A DNA stretch of 64,000 nucleotides. It comes from Chlorokybus atmophyticus. Taxonomy: Eukaryota > Streptophyta > Chlorokybophyceae > Chlorokybales > Chlorokybaceae. The stretch spans positions 1,524,329 to 1,588,328 of the forward strand of contig RHPI01002069.1 of NCBI GenBank assembly GCA_009103225.1. The letters run 5' to 3'. Positions 1 through 11,482 of the stretch are shown here, piece after piece. The notes beneath the pieces are model-generated. The model was not told where the DNA came from. It saw only the letters and a list, made by a program, of their open reading frames with translations, and did not search any database. A program made the translations under genes and the position numbers. How positions within the stretch are numbered: position 1 is the first letter of the stretch; each line of letters opens with the position of its first letter.

Positions 1-36
1 GGCTGGGGTAGAGGTGGGCAGGCGGCGGCGGCGGCC

Positions 37-465
37 ATGGGGCGGCCTCTGTGGTACGACGTGGCGGACAGGCCGGCCACAAGCGCTGTAGTGTGCGCTT
101 GCTGCGCGGCGTGGGCTGCGCTGCAGCGTCGGGGCGGGCTGGGCTATGAGGACGTGGGGATGTCGTACATCAAGGTGGTGGAGGAGGGCCAGCTGTGGCG
201 AGTGCTCTCATCCGCCTTCTCCCACCTCTCACTGCTTCACTTGATCTTCAACATGTCGTCGCTCTGGACCCTCGCCCCCGCATCCGAGGTGACACTCTCA
301 CCCTCCTCGTTGTTAGCATGATGAGTTGTTTCGTTACTCTCCAATCACCATCTGCATGTGTATGTGTGTGCAGTGCAGGCGAGTCCCGCGCTAGGCACGC
401 GCAAGTATGTGTTGCACAGCTGCCAGCTGCTCCTCCTGGCGTCTGCGNGGGCCTCTGGCGAGCAG
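37..465 (+). pseudogene. 5' fragment of a rhomboid-like gene (plant RBL13 type)
   Basis: Exon 1 is 37-288 (84 codons, donor GAG|GTGACA). Exon 2 most likely starts at 379, after the second of two AGs, and runs to about 465. The N-terminus (MGRPLWYDVADRPATS) and the block QLWRVLSSAFSHLSLLHLIF followed by NMSSLWTL are typical of the plant RBL13-like branch of rhomboid intramembrane proteases. HLIFN holds the conserved His and Asn of the second transmembrane segment. Exon 2 (SPALGTRKYVLHSCQLLLLA) fits the start of the next helix. No sequence for the serine GxSG helix, the catalytic His helix or any later segment is visible before the tRNA gene, and an ambiguous base lies at 448. I read it as a truncated, non-functional gene; very distant exons are not excluded. 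The ATG follows a GGC-rich leader. Confidence 0.72.
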
Positions 466-1352
466 AGTACATGTACTCCGCGGCATTTCAGGACAGTCAA
501 CATGACATTTATGTTCATGCATAAGTACCCGTATAATCTACCAACTTTTAAAGATGACAATCAAACGCTGCACAAAGTCATGTCATCAACTCGAGCATTT
601 GCCTCGCACCCAAAACACACATATGGATGCCACAATCCTTGCATACTATATTATATATACCTCGAAATGCGTCTTGCTTAGCACCCCCATTGATGGCATC
701 TTCTCGACATCGACATCACACATACACTGTTTGCAATATAGTCGTTATATTGTATTGAGAATGAGAATATTTTCGCCAATACAAATGAGGGTATGTCCTT
801 AATGATGATGATCTTCCAATGGTATTCACTACCTCAATCTTGTAATGTACAAGCCATTGTGCGAGTCTGTAGTTATCTGCAGGCATTTATTGTTCATTAC
901 CAATCTTCTATTAAGATTGGTAATGAATAATAATTTTGGTGCTGGTAGCTGTAATATAACCAACACAGAGTTGCTGAATACCAAACTCACCGAAAGGGGC
1001 CATGTGCAAGCAACATCTAAACTAGGACCTAAAGCAACGACCCTTAAGCAGCAACAGAAGCATAGGTAGCAAACAACATAGAGGAAGGGTGACTTGCAGA
1101 GCGCAAGAAGCACTTCAGCAACAAAAAGAATGAGTTCATTCAGCTGTGTGACGGTATAATCATCTTGTGCTGTTCTACCTAAGACTGGAGTATGTAGGCC
1201 TACCACCTACCCCAATCATTTTATTATTCAGCCAAAGCTGCAAGTCTCCGTACTAGGAGTGGTGGGGGAATGTCGGGTGTTGAATTGATTTCCAGGCAAT
1301 TTAATGCGACAAGAGCAAAAGGTAGTCGGCCTAGTAGGGGGCGCATGGATGC
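466..1352. other. intergenic AT-rich stretch with a hairpin
   Basis: No gene is supported here. The notable structure is an inverted repeat with 21-base arms at 887-907 and 913-933, one mismatch, and a 5-base loop. It resembles a small foldback element. The ORFs in this stretch have no recognisable content. Confidence 0.6.
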
Positions 1353-1424
1353 GCCGCCCGTGGGGCTCGAACCCACGACCACACGGTTAAGAGCCGTGCG
1401 CTCTACCGACTGAGCTAGGGCGGC
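1353..1424 (-). tRNA. trnK-CUU: tRNA-Lys (anticodon CUU)
   Basis: Read on the minus strand, the 72 bases fold as a full cloverleaf. The acceptor stem is GCCGCCC/GGGCGGC, the D arm GCTC...GAGC, and the anticodon stem CACGG/CCGTG with the seven-base loop CTCTTAA, giving anticodon CTT. The T arm is GTGGG TTCGAGC CCCAC. A-box and B-box promoter sequences are intact, there is no intron and no encoded CCA. The start of RBCX lies 82 bases away on the other strand. Confidence 0.95.
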
Positions 1425-1506
1425 CAGAACTGGCAAGAACAGAATATTTTACGCATATAAACGGTGCCTTGCAAAGGGCCACGTCGGCCTGACGCTGTTC
1501 GATGGT

Positions 1507-2728
1507 ATGGGTGGCATGGCTGCGCTGTCCGCGGCGGCGGCGGCGGCGGCGACGGCGGTGGCCTGCCTCCAGCACGCTGGACGCCGCGGCCTGCATCGCA
1601 CTAGCCCATCCCCACGACTGACTACTCCTTCAGCCTGCTCAGCCGCTCCTCCTTTCTCAGGCCACCGCCGCCGTCGCTGGCATCTCGGCGTCACTTGGGA
1701 CGCCGCCCGCAAGCAGCATGCACGCCGTCAGGCCACTCCCGCTGCTGCCCCGCCACCTCCATGCTCCGCCAAGATGATCGTGCCAGGCAAGTTCCCGCCG
1801 CCGCAGCAGCATGCACGCCGCCTGCTGCGGCAGATCCCATGCATGCTCTTGCCATGCACACACTGTTTCAGCTTGTGACATATCAACGTGTTTCAAATCT
1901 TGAGAGAATACGGCGCTGGTCTAGCTGCTATCAGATAATAATAAGAGGGCATGTGTTGCGTTGTTGTGGCAGTGTCCTGTCATGATTGTGCCAGTGAGAC
2001 CAGTTTGACAGGCATAGCACGCCAGCAGTGCGGCAAGATGCTACTCCCATGTGTTGCTGCACACACTGGCGATGGATGGATGGATGGTTGCATGCATGTG
2101 TCATGTCAACGCGAATATCGCGATGTATGTGTGAGCGTGTTGGTGAGTGTCGGGGTGTGGGAGTGTGCGTGACACGGCGTGTCAGTGCGGCGTCAAGCGA
2201 GCGTCACAGTGTGGGATTCGCAGCACACCATGTGTACATGCAATGGTGGCTCTCTCTGTATGCACACGCCACGGGCAGCAAGTAGAGCATCGCACACCCG
2301 CTCGGGTGCGTCGGTACTCCATCCGTCGTCGCAGAGCATGCATGAAGCTCACCGTGTAACGCGCGCGCGCGCGCGCAGGTTTCGGTGAGAAGTCTCCCGA
2401 GCGCCGCGGCGCCGAGCAGCTTCACAACTTCTTCACGTACGTTGCCGTGCGCATCGTTCTGGCTCAGCTGCAGGCGTACAACCCCGAGGCGCACCGCGAC
2501 CTGCGTTCCTTTGTGGACGCGCACTCCCTGTCGGACGGGGACGCGTTCCTGGTTGCGCTCATGCGAGAGAGCCCCGCCCACGCCATGCGCGTCATGGAGG
2601 TGCGAGCCGCCTACGCAGAAGAGGACTTCGAGTGGGACAACCTGCAAAGACTAGCCACGAAAGGCATTGCAAAGGCAAACTCCGACATCATGCGAAGACA
2701 CGTCTCGGAGACAGCCAACCTGGAGTGA
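1507..2728 (+). CDS. RBCX: RbcX-like Rubisco assembly chaperone, plastid-targeted
   Basis: Two exons, 1507-1786 and 2379-2728, join in phase to give 209 residues. RbcX is a homodimeric helical chaperone that binds the C-terminal tail of the Rubisco large subunit and helps form the L8 core in the chloroplast stroma. Residues 1-85 are Ala-, Arg-, Ser- and Pro-rich, as expected for a transit peptide. The conserved domain begins near residue 89 (KMIVPGFGE across the splice), followed by LHNFFTYVAVRIVLAQ, YNPEAHRDL, SLSDGDAFL and DFEWDNL (176-182), and ends at residue 209. The FGE...FFTY and DFEWDNL blocks match the eukaryotic RbcX-II type. M1 or M4 could be the start; both lie in the transit peptide. 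The intron is GC-AG. A host gene with apparently intact reading frame. Confidence 0.93.
1787..2378 (+). other. GC-AG intron of RBCX
   Basis: The exon ends GTGCCAG and the intron starts GCAAGT, the classic strong GC donor context AG|GCAAGT. It ends in a GCGC run followed by CAG at 2376-2378. The join is phase 1 and restores the conserved VPGFGE. No GT donor nearby preserves that reading. Confidence 0.88.
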
Positions 2729-5689
2729 TGGGTGATGCACATGGTTGTAGTGTAGTGTAGTGCAGTGTAGTGTAGTGTATATCTCGCTGGTGGTGCACGA
2801 GCGCGGCGGATGCTTGTGAGACTGCACTGTTGGTGTGGATGGCATGCTTGCAAAGTAGTGGCTGCAGCTGTGACTGTTACTTGTTTACAGGACTGCCACA
2901 ACACTCGTGCCCAGCGCTGGTGACAGTATGTACTGCTGTCTAGTGGGTGGTGGAGGTGCTAGTGTAGTGTTGCGCGGTGAGAACAACCATTGCGTAGCAG
3001 GCCAGACAGCCGAGTCCACATGTCCACATGCGAATGAATGAATGAATGGAGCCAGCAGCAGTCTCGCTCGACTCACAAAGCCGTCGTTGGCGTCACGCAA
3101 CACGGCGGCGTCTGTCTTTACTCTGGCAGGCTTAGCTCGTGGCACCTTAGCGACGCCAACAGCCGGCGGAGGCGGTCGGTCTCCATGCCTCCTCAGACTC
3201 CTCCTCTCATTGGAGGTGCATGTTCACCTTGGTGTGTGTGGTCGGCTCGTTCTACTTCCTACGGCGCTAGAGCGGTAGGAAGCAGGCTGCTGTTGGTCCA
3301 GCTGGCTTGCCAGTCGCCCGTGGCCTGTTGGCGGCAGCGTACTTGCTGTTCGCCTCTCTTCGCATGCAAGTCCGTCTTGTCTGCGTCAATGCCTGCGAGG
3401 CATGCGAGACAATGCCGCCGGTGGATGCTGCAAGTTTCCTCTAGTGTGTTGATCCACGGCACGTACCATGTCTACCTTGCAACGTTGTCTACGTTCCGCC
3501 ACTCCGCGATCCAGTCTGTGAAGCCACCATGCATGCATGTGTCTTGATGTATGGCGGCGAATGCTGCATGTTGGGGACCCCACCACAGGTGGCACATGCA
3601 TGCTTTGCCTGCCATACAGCCCGATGATCTGCGGAAGCGGAAAGCGGAAGCCTCGAGGCTTCCTGTTCCGTCCCGGAGCCAACGCCGCGCATGCGCTGTC
3701 TGCTTCAGACGCCAGAAGACGCACCACCACCAGCAGCAGCAGCAGCAGCAGGTGGAACAGGCGCATGCTGCCTACCGGGCAGGCACAGGGAAGCAGCTAG
3801 CCCTGGCGCCCCGCAGAGTGGGCCTCTGCCTGTTGCTGGCCGTGCTGCTCCTGGGCAACCGTTGAAGCGCGGGCGTGCGGCAGGTCAAGGCGGGATGGGT
3901 AGCCGAGTGCAGCAAAAGGAACTTCGGGCCATTCAAGGAAGCGCGGTCAGCGGCAGACGTCTTCAAAGTAACTACCAAGCAGAGCAACAGCAAGAGCAGC
4001 ATTGGCGGTCTCAAGACGGTGAGACGCAATGCTCGTGCCTGCGTTTGTGGCATAGCCGTGTCAGCTTGGTCGTATGTCAAACCAAATGCTTGAAGTCTGT
4101 GTGGTCGTGCGTCTTCATCCCTGCGACACTCAATCAGTGCAGAGCTCCGTCTCTCATCGAGCAGTCGCCAAGACGCACTCGTGTGCGTGTAGCGTTTGTC
4201 AGTGCGCAGCAGATAGTCTTGGTGTGACACTTGCATGCATGGACAGCAGTAAACGGGGTAGCTGCATGGCTGTCGCACTGGACACTGGACTGCCGTGCAG
4301 CAACACGCATAGACACCCAAGGCATGCACGCCGATCTATGCCTTCCTTCACTCCAAGTGTCGTTGTTGACCAGCAACAGTTGGGCTCATGCTCAAACAGA
4401 AGTACGTGTTAGCGTCGCATTGAGCATGCAGCACAGTGCATAGTGTGCGCTTGCCTCGTGGGGCGAGGGCTTTCAGGTTGTTGCACCAACGGTCAACGCC
4501 TTTTGGTCGCTTTGTCAGCAGGTGATGTGGCTGCGGTGCAGCCGAGGGAAGAGCCATCACACGCGCGCCCTATCACGCACGACCAGCCAGGAGGTGAGGT
4601 TTGTGGCAAAACAGAAGCACGTGCAGCAGTGTTCCTTTGCATTTCTACTACCCACTGTCATCTGTGTCAGCAGCCAAGGCGGTGCGTCGGCGATGGAAGC
4701 TGGAGCTGCAGAGGCTGCAATTCCCGTGGTGGCGGACGGGACCCACACCCAGTATGCGTGCACACAGTGTTAGGCGCGCTGCACGACAATTATGTGGTAC
4801 ACCGCAAGCATTGCTTGTGCAGGCAAGCGCAGCTGGCTGCGACGGGCCCACGCCAGTCGTAGCAAGCAAGCCCGTGAACCGGCGAGCACCAAGCAAGCCC
4901 TTGAATCCCGCGCACGTGTTGGTGGATGTGCAACAACTACTTTGGGCCCGCAACAGCTCAGCCTGCCAAGGTATGTTTGCCGCATTACTTCAGTCCCAAC
5001 CTTACAATGTTGTGATCGACGAGAGTGGTCATCTACTAATCTCCAGGCAAGCGCATGCCGCATAGGGCGCCGGCCGTGACAGCAGGAGGAGAAGGTAGGC
5101 AAGCACCGACGCGAACGGGACGTCAGTCAGAACGCCCATTGGGGCCGGGAAGGCACAAGCTGCTGCTGCCTGGCACATCCAACACCCGCGGTGAGGATGT
5201 GGCTATGTGGCTGCGTCCATGCTACGCTCTTCTTAACAAGCGATATCAGATTGCGTGACCCTAATTCTGCAGCAAGAACTGTCGTTGTCAAACACAGAGT
5301 CGCGGGCATTGAGAAGGCGACGCCGTCTGCCCCACCATCGATGGCGCATGCGGCGCAACACCAACACACGACGGCTGCCAGAGGCCATTGCAGAGAGACG
5401 CTCGCGCGCCGTGAGACTGCAGCGGTGATTGCCTGCACACAGCCGCGGCAGCGCGCACCTACTGCCAGGACAGTCCGTCGCAGCCGAGAAGGTTAGCAGC
5501 GGAGGTGTGCTGTGGAAGGACAGACAAACGAATGTAAACAGCACGTGAGATCAACAACGCCTGCGACACCGCTGAGATGGGTAGGCATAGTTGCCTACCT
5601 ACCTTATCTTCTTGGCATATGTCATGACAGGAAGGTGTTAGTGCGTTAGCGGCCATCCTTGCTGCACCAAGCTCACTTCTCGCTCGACT
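2729..5689 (+). other. region with unresolved exon-like pieces
   Basis: No complete gene can be built. An ATG ORF at 3042-3278 begins like an organelle-targeting peptide (Ser, Ala, Arg, Leu rich), and about 3281-3436 has an open frame with a hydrophobic stretch (GLLAAAYLLFASLRM). Between 3690 and 5500 there are several GC-rich open stretches ending at good donors, for example CCAAG|GTATGT near 4968, GAAG|GTAGGC near 5094 and GAGAAG|GTTAGC near 5490. They probably include N-terminal exons of the gene ending at 6618, but I could not join their phases. A short CAG run lies at 3729-3751. Confidence 0.35.
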
Positions 5690-6618
5690 ATGCTACACAG
5701 AGGTGTCGGATGCAGCGAAAAGCTTGCTCACACTCTTACACGACCACGAGATCCATTGGCAACCGCTTGCGAGTTGGCACAACCTGGGCCACCCTTCATG
5801 CTCCCTCGCAACAGCTCAGGTGAGCACATGGCATGCACGGGATGCACTCATTGTTGTTCGTGTGTCCGGCAGTGGCTCTCATTGGCGTTGTGAGTCGTGC
5901 GACAGTGTAGACGTGTTCTGCATGTTGTTGTTGCAGAGCGCAGCGACCGTGACGCGCCATCACGACCAAGAAGGCCGATTCCAACAGGTAAGCAAGCTGC
6001 TGCTGCCGCGATAAGATTGGACAGGGCTTGCCCTGTGACATTGAATTCCGCCCCTGTGCTGTACCAATAGGCGAGGGGCCGATGGACGAAGCTAAGCTTG
6101 CGCGTCCATGGCGGTACTACATGGACAATCCCGTATGGTTGGACAGCGAGACCCGCGGCGGCATCACCCTTCGCCGTCGTGTGGGTCAGCCGCGCATTCG
6201 CAACTACCCCGTGCTGCAGGGCCGCCTGGCGCAACTGCACAGAGGCAACCACGCCGAAGACCGCAGGCAGGCGCTGGTGTCGCTGTGCGGTTGCTGTCGG
6301 TGGCGGAGGAGATGATGGGAGGAGACGGAGGGGTGGCCGCGCTGCCGGTCTACGTGAGACAGCGGCTCGGACTCGGGGGGGGAGGGCGCGCTGCTCGGCA
6401 CTGGGGAAAGAGGCGATGGCGTCAACATGCAGCAGCACAAGTCGCATACCGTGACCATCGTCAGGGAGGTGAGTCGTTGTGCGTGTGGCCAGGTGTAAAG
6501 CATATGCAGATTGGTTTTCCTCGCCTCATTTATCGCACAAATGTGAGCGGTGTGAACAAGTTAAAGTTCCTTACATCTATGCTGTCACACCTTACAGGTG
6601 GTGGTGCTGGACGACTAG
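5690..6618 (+). CDS. 3' part of an unrecognised multi-exon gene
   Basis: I do not recognise the product. Working back from the stop, exons are 6598-6618 (VVVLDD, stop TAG), 6363-6468, 6071-6266, 5937-5987, and one ending at 5819 whose start is unknown; 5690 only marks an in-frame ATG, and a stop at 5639 limits that frame upstream. All phases fit. The N-terminal part is Pro-, Ser- and Arg-rich and probably disordered. The conserved-looking core lies in exon 6071-6266 (WRYYMDNPVWLDSETRGG and VGQPRIRNYPVLQGRLAQL). The tail is Gly- and Ser-rich, then HKSHTVTIVRE. The intron at 6267-6362 best fits a GC donor (CGCAG|GCAGGC) with acceptor GAGACAG; a GT donor at 6279 also keeps the phase. Read without this intron, the frame meets a stop at 6313-6315. 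Confidence 0.55.
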
Positions 6619-9600
6619 TTGTCAACAATGATGTATGGCTTGAGCGGCGTGGTTTGAATTGCCAGTATGTCAGCAGTAGCAGGTTGTGGTCATGCAAGGC
6701 CTGATCAGAAGATATCGATGCAACCCAACAATGTTGTTTGAGTTGAACCTGGAGACGTGATGTGGTATCGCTGTGCAGTAGCGCTCTGAACAGCCAGTGA
6801 ACATCGTAGTCAAGTTACTAGCCAATAACCCACCACAACCGTGATGTCCATAGTATGTTTGCGCATCACCTATTGTGCAGCACTAAGTCACATTACATGT
6901 GCTGTGTAGCAACCAAGTATGCAAAGTGTTTCCCTTTTCTAGCTTGGCCTTGACACACTGTTATGCATTCCCTCTTGCATCTTTTGTACACATGGACGTA
7001 TCGCAAAGTACAAGCACTTTCAATCACATGCATGTGCCATCCCGCTGCGACTTGTTTGTACATGGACTCCCAACAAATGTGCAATAGCACCATTCATTCA
7101 CCAGGCCGGATGACGTTAAACGGCATGTTGCAGCAGAAAGTGACTCGTCTAGCCGCCAGGGCTTGGCCACATGGCGGCGGCATTGACGGCAGCGGTGGAG
7201 AGCTGCGTCTTGCTTGCGCGCAAGCAAGCAAGCAAACCACGCACAAGCACGCATATGTATAAGGTATGTGTCGTGTGGAAATACCAAGCACAATAACACA
7301 GCAACACAAGGCAAGCTAGCATGCAGGAGACGGCTACATTAAGACAATAAGGGCTGATTAAATTATGTGCTGTAAGTGCAAGCGGGCGGGGCAGCGGGCA
7401 GACAATGGAAAGACTTGCCCTATTGATTATCAAGCGCATGACCAACCTGAAGCACAGAGGCACAGGGGCGAAGGTCTGGACTCATAAAGTGCAAACCGCA
7501 GCAAGACAGCGGTAGAGCACGGGGTGGGGGTGGAGCGAGGCGGAAAGTGCTATGCAATGTTCGTGTACCAAAGATGCAAGAGGCAATTGTGCGCACGCCG
7601 ATGTACAACAATGCGCTGCTTATAGCGCATCAACCATGCCAGCAACGCGGCGTGGCGCTGACCATGTTGCAATTCATTATCGATTGGCATTGCCCGCCAT
7701 GGCCAAGCTTGCGTCTTGTCAACCGCAATCCACTGCTTGAACCATGAACGACGGCGGTGGGGCGCGGATGCTTCAAATGTCTTTCATTTCGGTTGCGCAG
7801 CAGGCCCAACGAGGGGCTAGGCCCGGCAGAGGAAGGCCGACCTAGGTCAGAGGAGGGCATCGACTAAGTCTGGGCAGCGTGGAGAACATGTGCACTGCGG
7901 TCTGGCACAACGGGTCAGAGTTGCGAAAATTATAATAAGGCTCATGGCTCATACCCAAGTATGAGCAAGTGCGCCAATGTTTGTTATATCATGTAACAAT
8001 GCAATAATGCTGCTTTCACGCATGACAATGCATCAACTTCATTCATAGCTAAGATGCATGTGCATGTGCGCACGGGCGCGCGGAGCTTGTGTGTGCATGC
8101 GCGCGTGTTCTCTGATGTCTTTGTGCCACAAGGATAGTGTGAGCCTTTATGCACGTGTGTTCGTTTTACCACGGTGGATAAATATAAGGCGTGTACGATA
8201 CCTCGTTGTTGTCGTTTGTACGCATGCGAGTGCACGTGCGACAGTTTAAACTATCGCACATGCACTCGCATTGCATATGTGCATAATCTTGCGTATATCG
8301 ATGCGTGTCTATTGGTGCCCTTATGAGCGTTGACTATAGTATGCGCGTGTGGTTGTTCATGAGTTGTGCTTCAAGCAGTATCTAGTGCGTGCGATGGTCT
8401 TGCGTGTGCACTAGCGTTGTGTTATAGGTTTAACAACGCTCGTTTTGGAACGCAATCAATGTGGCAGCGGAATCTTTGCCATCTTTGCCATCTTTGCCAT
8501 CTTATATTGGGCACATCATTGGCTAAGTTTGCTTACCATCAACAATATCAAATGGGATCATGTGTGTGCATTGGCAATTTATTTGTAAATTCAATGCCAA
8601 TGGATATTACATTAATGCCGAACTTATTGATAGCATGTTCCGAGAATGTGCCTGCAATTGCATAAAACATAGCAAAGTTCGGACCTTCCGCATGGCTGAC
8701 TTGCGCACGTCCTTGCTTGAACCCTCATTACAAACCTGTACCTCGCATTCAATACTATCATTGCGACGATTTTCATATTACACCCGTGTTATGATATAAA
8801 GCGGCAATAAACATTATACTTATTCCTGAACCTTTTGATGACAATGGAGGCACCATTGGTGTGTATACACCGTATACATTGCATAACAACGAAAGTTGCA
8901 TATGCACACATGTGGGCGCATGCTTCTTCAAGCATGCAAGCTGCATGTCTGTTGAATTGTTAGGTGAGTGTGGTGCTAGGTGAACTACTGTATGGCAACA
9001 TATATCAAAAATGCGGTGACATTATGTGTGTCTTACAGTTGATGACCTTTCATTATCATCACATGCTGCCGAAAAATACGTCGTCCATGCAATGTGTTGG
9101 GTTTATATAGACGCATTGGGAGTTAACACCCTTGATGTTATGACAGCTTTTGAAAAGGAGCTTAAAATACACGTAGATCTCACAAAAACCTCAACACGTA
9201 AGCGCCTTTTGTTTCCATGGGCAAAATAAAAAGGCTCAATGTAACACTTTTTATCATTTAACAATTGCTCAGCAAATTGCTGCATTAATCTGGTTTTATT
9301 GATTAAAACCATGCGCCAAGCGGGCATTGTTATAACATTAAGATAGCTATTAAACTAATTTCAGTACTTGTATGATAAAATTATTGCCAAACTTTGAACT
9401 ATTTTCGCGAACCATTGATGATGGGTTTGAGTTTATATCATATATGTGCCATATATAACTGAAAGCACAATTTGGTGATAAAAGATGATGCTATATGTTG
9501 TTGGCTTATAATGTAGCATCCTCGTAACACCAATGTCATATGTTAATTGCAGCACAACGTGACCAGTGGGCAATCATTTAACAACATATGCAGTATCAAG

Positions 9601-9929
9601 CATGTCACGACTACAAACCTTGCAATAGCATCACTATGTACTTACAAGGACATGTTTCATCCTCTTGCGCACACATTATCAACATCACAATGCTGCTTGG
9701 GCATTAACACAATAGCACATTGTGCAGCCGCAAGCATACTTATAAGCAAATTAAGATGTTTCACGCCTTCCATCACAATTTGTAGCTGTTTGTGCACGAC
9801 GGCGCTAAAGCTGCACTCCATCACGACAAGCCTCCGCTTATCACCTAAGGGTAATATGCAATCAGATTGTGTCAATCCGATTCTCCACTCATAGCAACCC
9901 CTCTGAGCTGTATGTGTCGCAAATCTTGT
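6619..9929. other. gene-free stretch with simple repeats and a palindrome
   Basis: No gene is supported. Base composition falls from GC-rich to AT-rich. A 9-base unit (ATCTTTGCC) is repeated 3.5 times at 8472-8503. An ORF at 9026-9229 of 67 codons looks protein-like in composition but matches no family I know. The large palindrome at 8225-8270 is listed separately. Confidence 0.55.
8225..8270. repeat. 46-bp near-perfect palindrome
   Basis: Arms 8225-8247 and 8248-8270 are reverse complements with two mismatches and no spacer, centred on GTTTAAAC. Both arms carry a GCACGTGC or GCACATGC core. It could be a foldback element remnant or a cruciform-forming site. Confidence 0.8.
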
Positions 9930-10668
9930 GTGTTAATCATATGAGTCCGAGAAGTGCATAAGATGCGCGCCCATGCACTTCAAAATTTGAAAATGAGTTA
10001 AACAATTCTTGTGCCCCTGGTGCTCTAGGCAACAAAGGCACAAGCACTCATTAGGCGTGGGTTGTGATAAATAAGCTCATTATCTAATCGATGGAAACCC
10101 TGGCATGGCGGCGCCATCTTCTGCATAAGTGGCGATTGTGGTATACTTTGCAATATACGAGCTTCTCGGGTTTCAACATGCTGCGCCAGCAGCCATGGCG
10201 TCATTCATATATTGAAGGTAAAAACAACGCATAAGGTTCGCACCTGACATTATTAATGTAGTTCCCAGAATTGTAGCATAGCTCCCTACGGCAGCCCTTC
10301 TGTATAGATCAGCCTATATCTGTATACTTGTGCATTGTGTATGTGATGCACTTGGGTGATGGGCGTAGCCACCATGCTATTGACCCATGGAGACCGTCCA
10401 GCATGTGCTATGTGTCGCATATAATTCTGTGTGAATTCCATGGGAATGTCAATCACTTTCGCGTGTAAACTATGTGTAGTAGTGCGTATACAAGTAATAC
10501 GGTATAAGCATTGGCAGCACGTGCAAAGTGGTTGGTGTGAACACCGTGGTTTCACCCTTGGATGTCACCACTGTTTTGATAACCACCCATGGCTAACTTG
10601 CCCATGCAGTACGGACACATGCAGTGTAGTGACATGTGGTTGCACACGTGTGTAAAAAATGCATCCAT

Positions 10669-11085
10669 TGTTAAGATCTACTGTGCATGTGTGCGCCCTA
10701 CCTCATACATGCGCTCACACTACTACTGGGAACAACAAGTGCAATAGCATGTCAACAACAAAGAGAAGTATGTTCCTATTGCAGTTCCACCTGTATGCGC
10801 CACATACAGTGACTTATATACTAAGCTAGTCAACAATAGAAAAGACTAGTCGACCCTAGTCAAAGTCAACTCAAGTCAACACTGGTCAACGCTAGTCAAC
10901 GGTCAAAGTCAACCCTAGTCAACCCTAGTCAATAGTCAAAGTCAAAGTTGACCCTAACTCTCGCAACTCCCATAATTTCTGTTGACTGTAACTCCCATTG
11001 CATAACCGCCGCACATGTCCAAGTAACATCAACAAGCTGACTGTACTATAAGCATACTATACTAGCAAACCTCATATGCTCAACA
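10669..11085 (-). repeat. LTR-B, apparently solo
   Basis: It starts TGTTAAGATC and ends GCTCAACA on the plus strand, and is homologous to the LTRs at 18028 and 26133. It carries many AGTCAAC/GTCAAAGTCAA units which, read on the minus strand, form a TTGAC array. No gag is attached on either side. Confidence 0.7.
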
Positions 11086-11270
11086 CTAGTCAACGCTAGT
11101 CAACGGTCAAAGTCAAAGTTGACCATGGTTGACCATAACTCTCGTAACTCTCGTGAGTATGAAAGTTAAGCTGAACGTACCAACTACATGCAGGCGCCGC
11201 CTATACATGTACAGACACCAACCTATAACTCTTAACATAACATTTGACATAACCTTTAACAGAGCTGCTG
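11086..11270 (-). repeat. LTR-A fragment
   Basis: Directly abutting LTR-B is a piece with GTCAAAGTTGACCATGG, the GGCGCCGCCTATACATG block and the terminal CCTTTAACA, as in the minus-strand LTR-A at 28124. The promoter-proximal half is missing. Confidence 0.6.
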
Positions 11271-11482
11271 CAACCCGGTGAAAAAGCATGTGTGCGTGTA
11301 GCTGGAGATCGATGTGGTACAAGTGCAATTAATCAAATTGATCAGCGAACGCATGACGTTCAACTGCTTGCACGTGCATGCATGCTCGTGGCATGCCCGT
11401 GCTTGTTTGCTTATAGCTACTTGTTGTGTGAGGACATCCACGCTTCGCAACATCATTTATAACTCTTGCAAGGCTAGTTGAG

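Noticed and set aside
1224-1436. Minus-strand ORF of 70 codons
   Set aside because: It is the translation of the tRNA-Lys gene and flanks.
3691-4227. 178-codon plus-strand ORF
   Set aside because: Part may be exon, but the second half looks like random GC-rich intron sequence and no family is recognisable; described only as an unresolved region.
6285-6380. Frameshift in the gene ending at 6618
   Set aside because: Initially read as two compensating indels; a GC-AG intron at 6267-6362 explains the same data without sequence errors.
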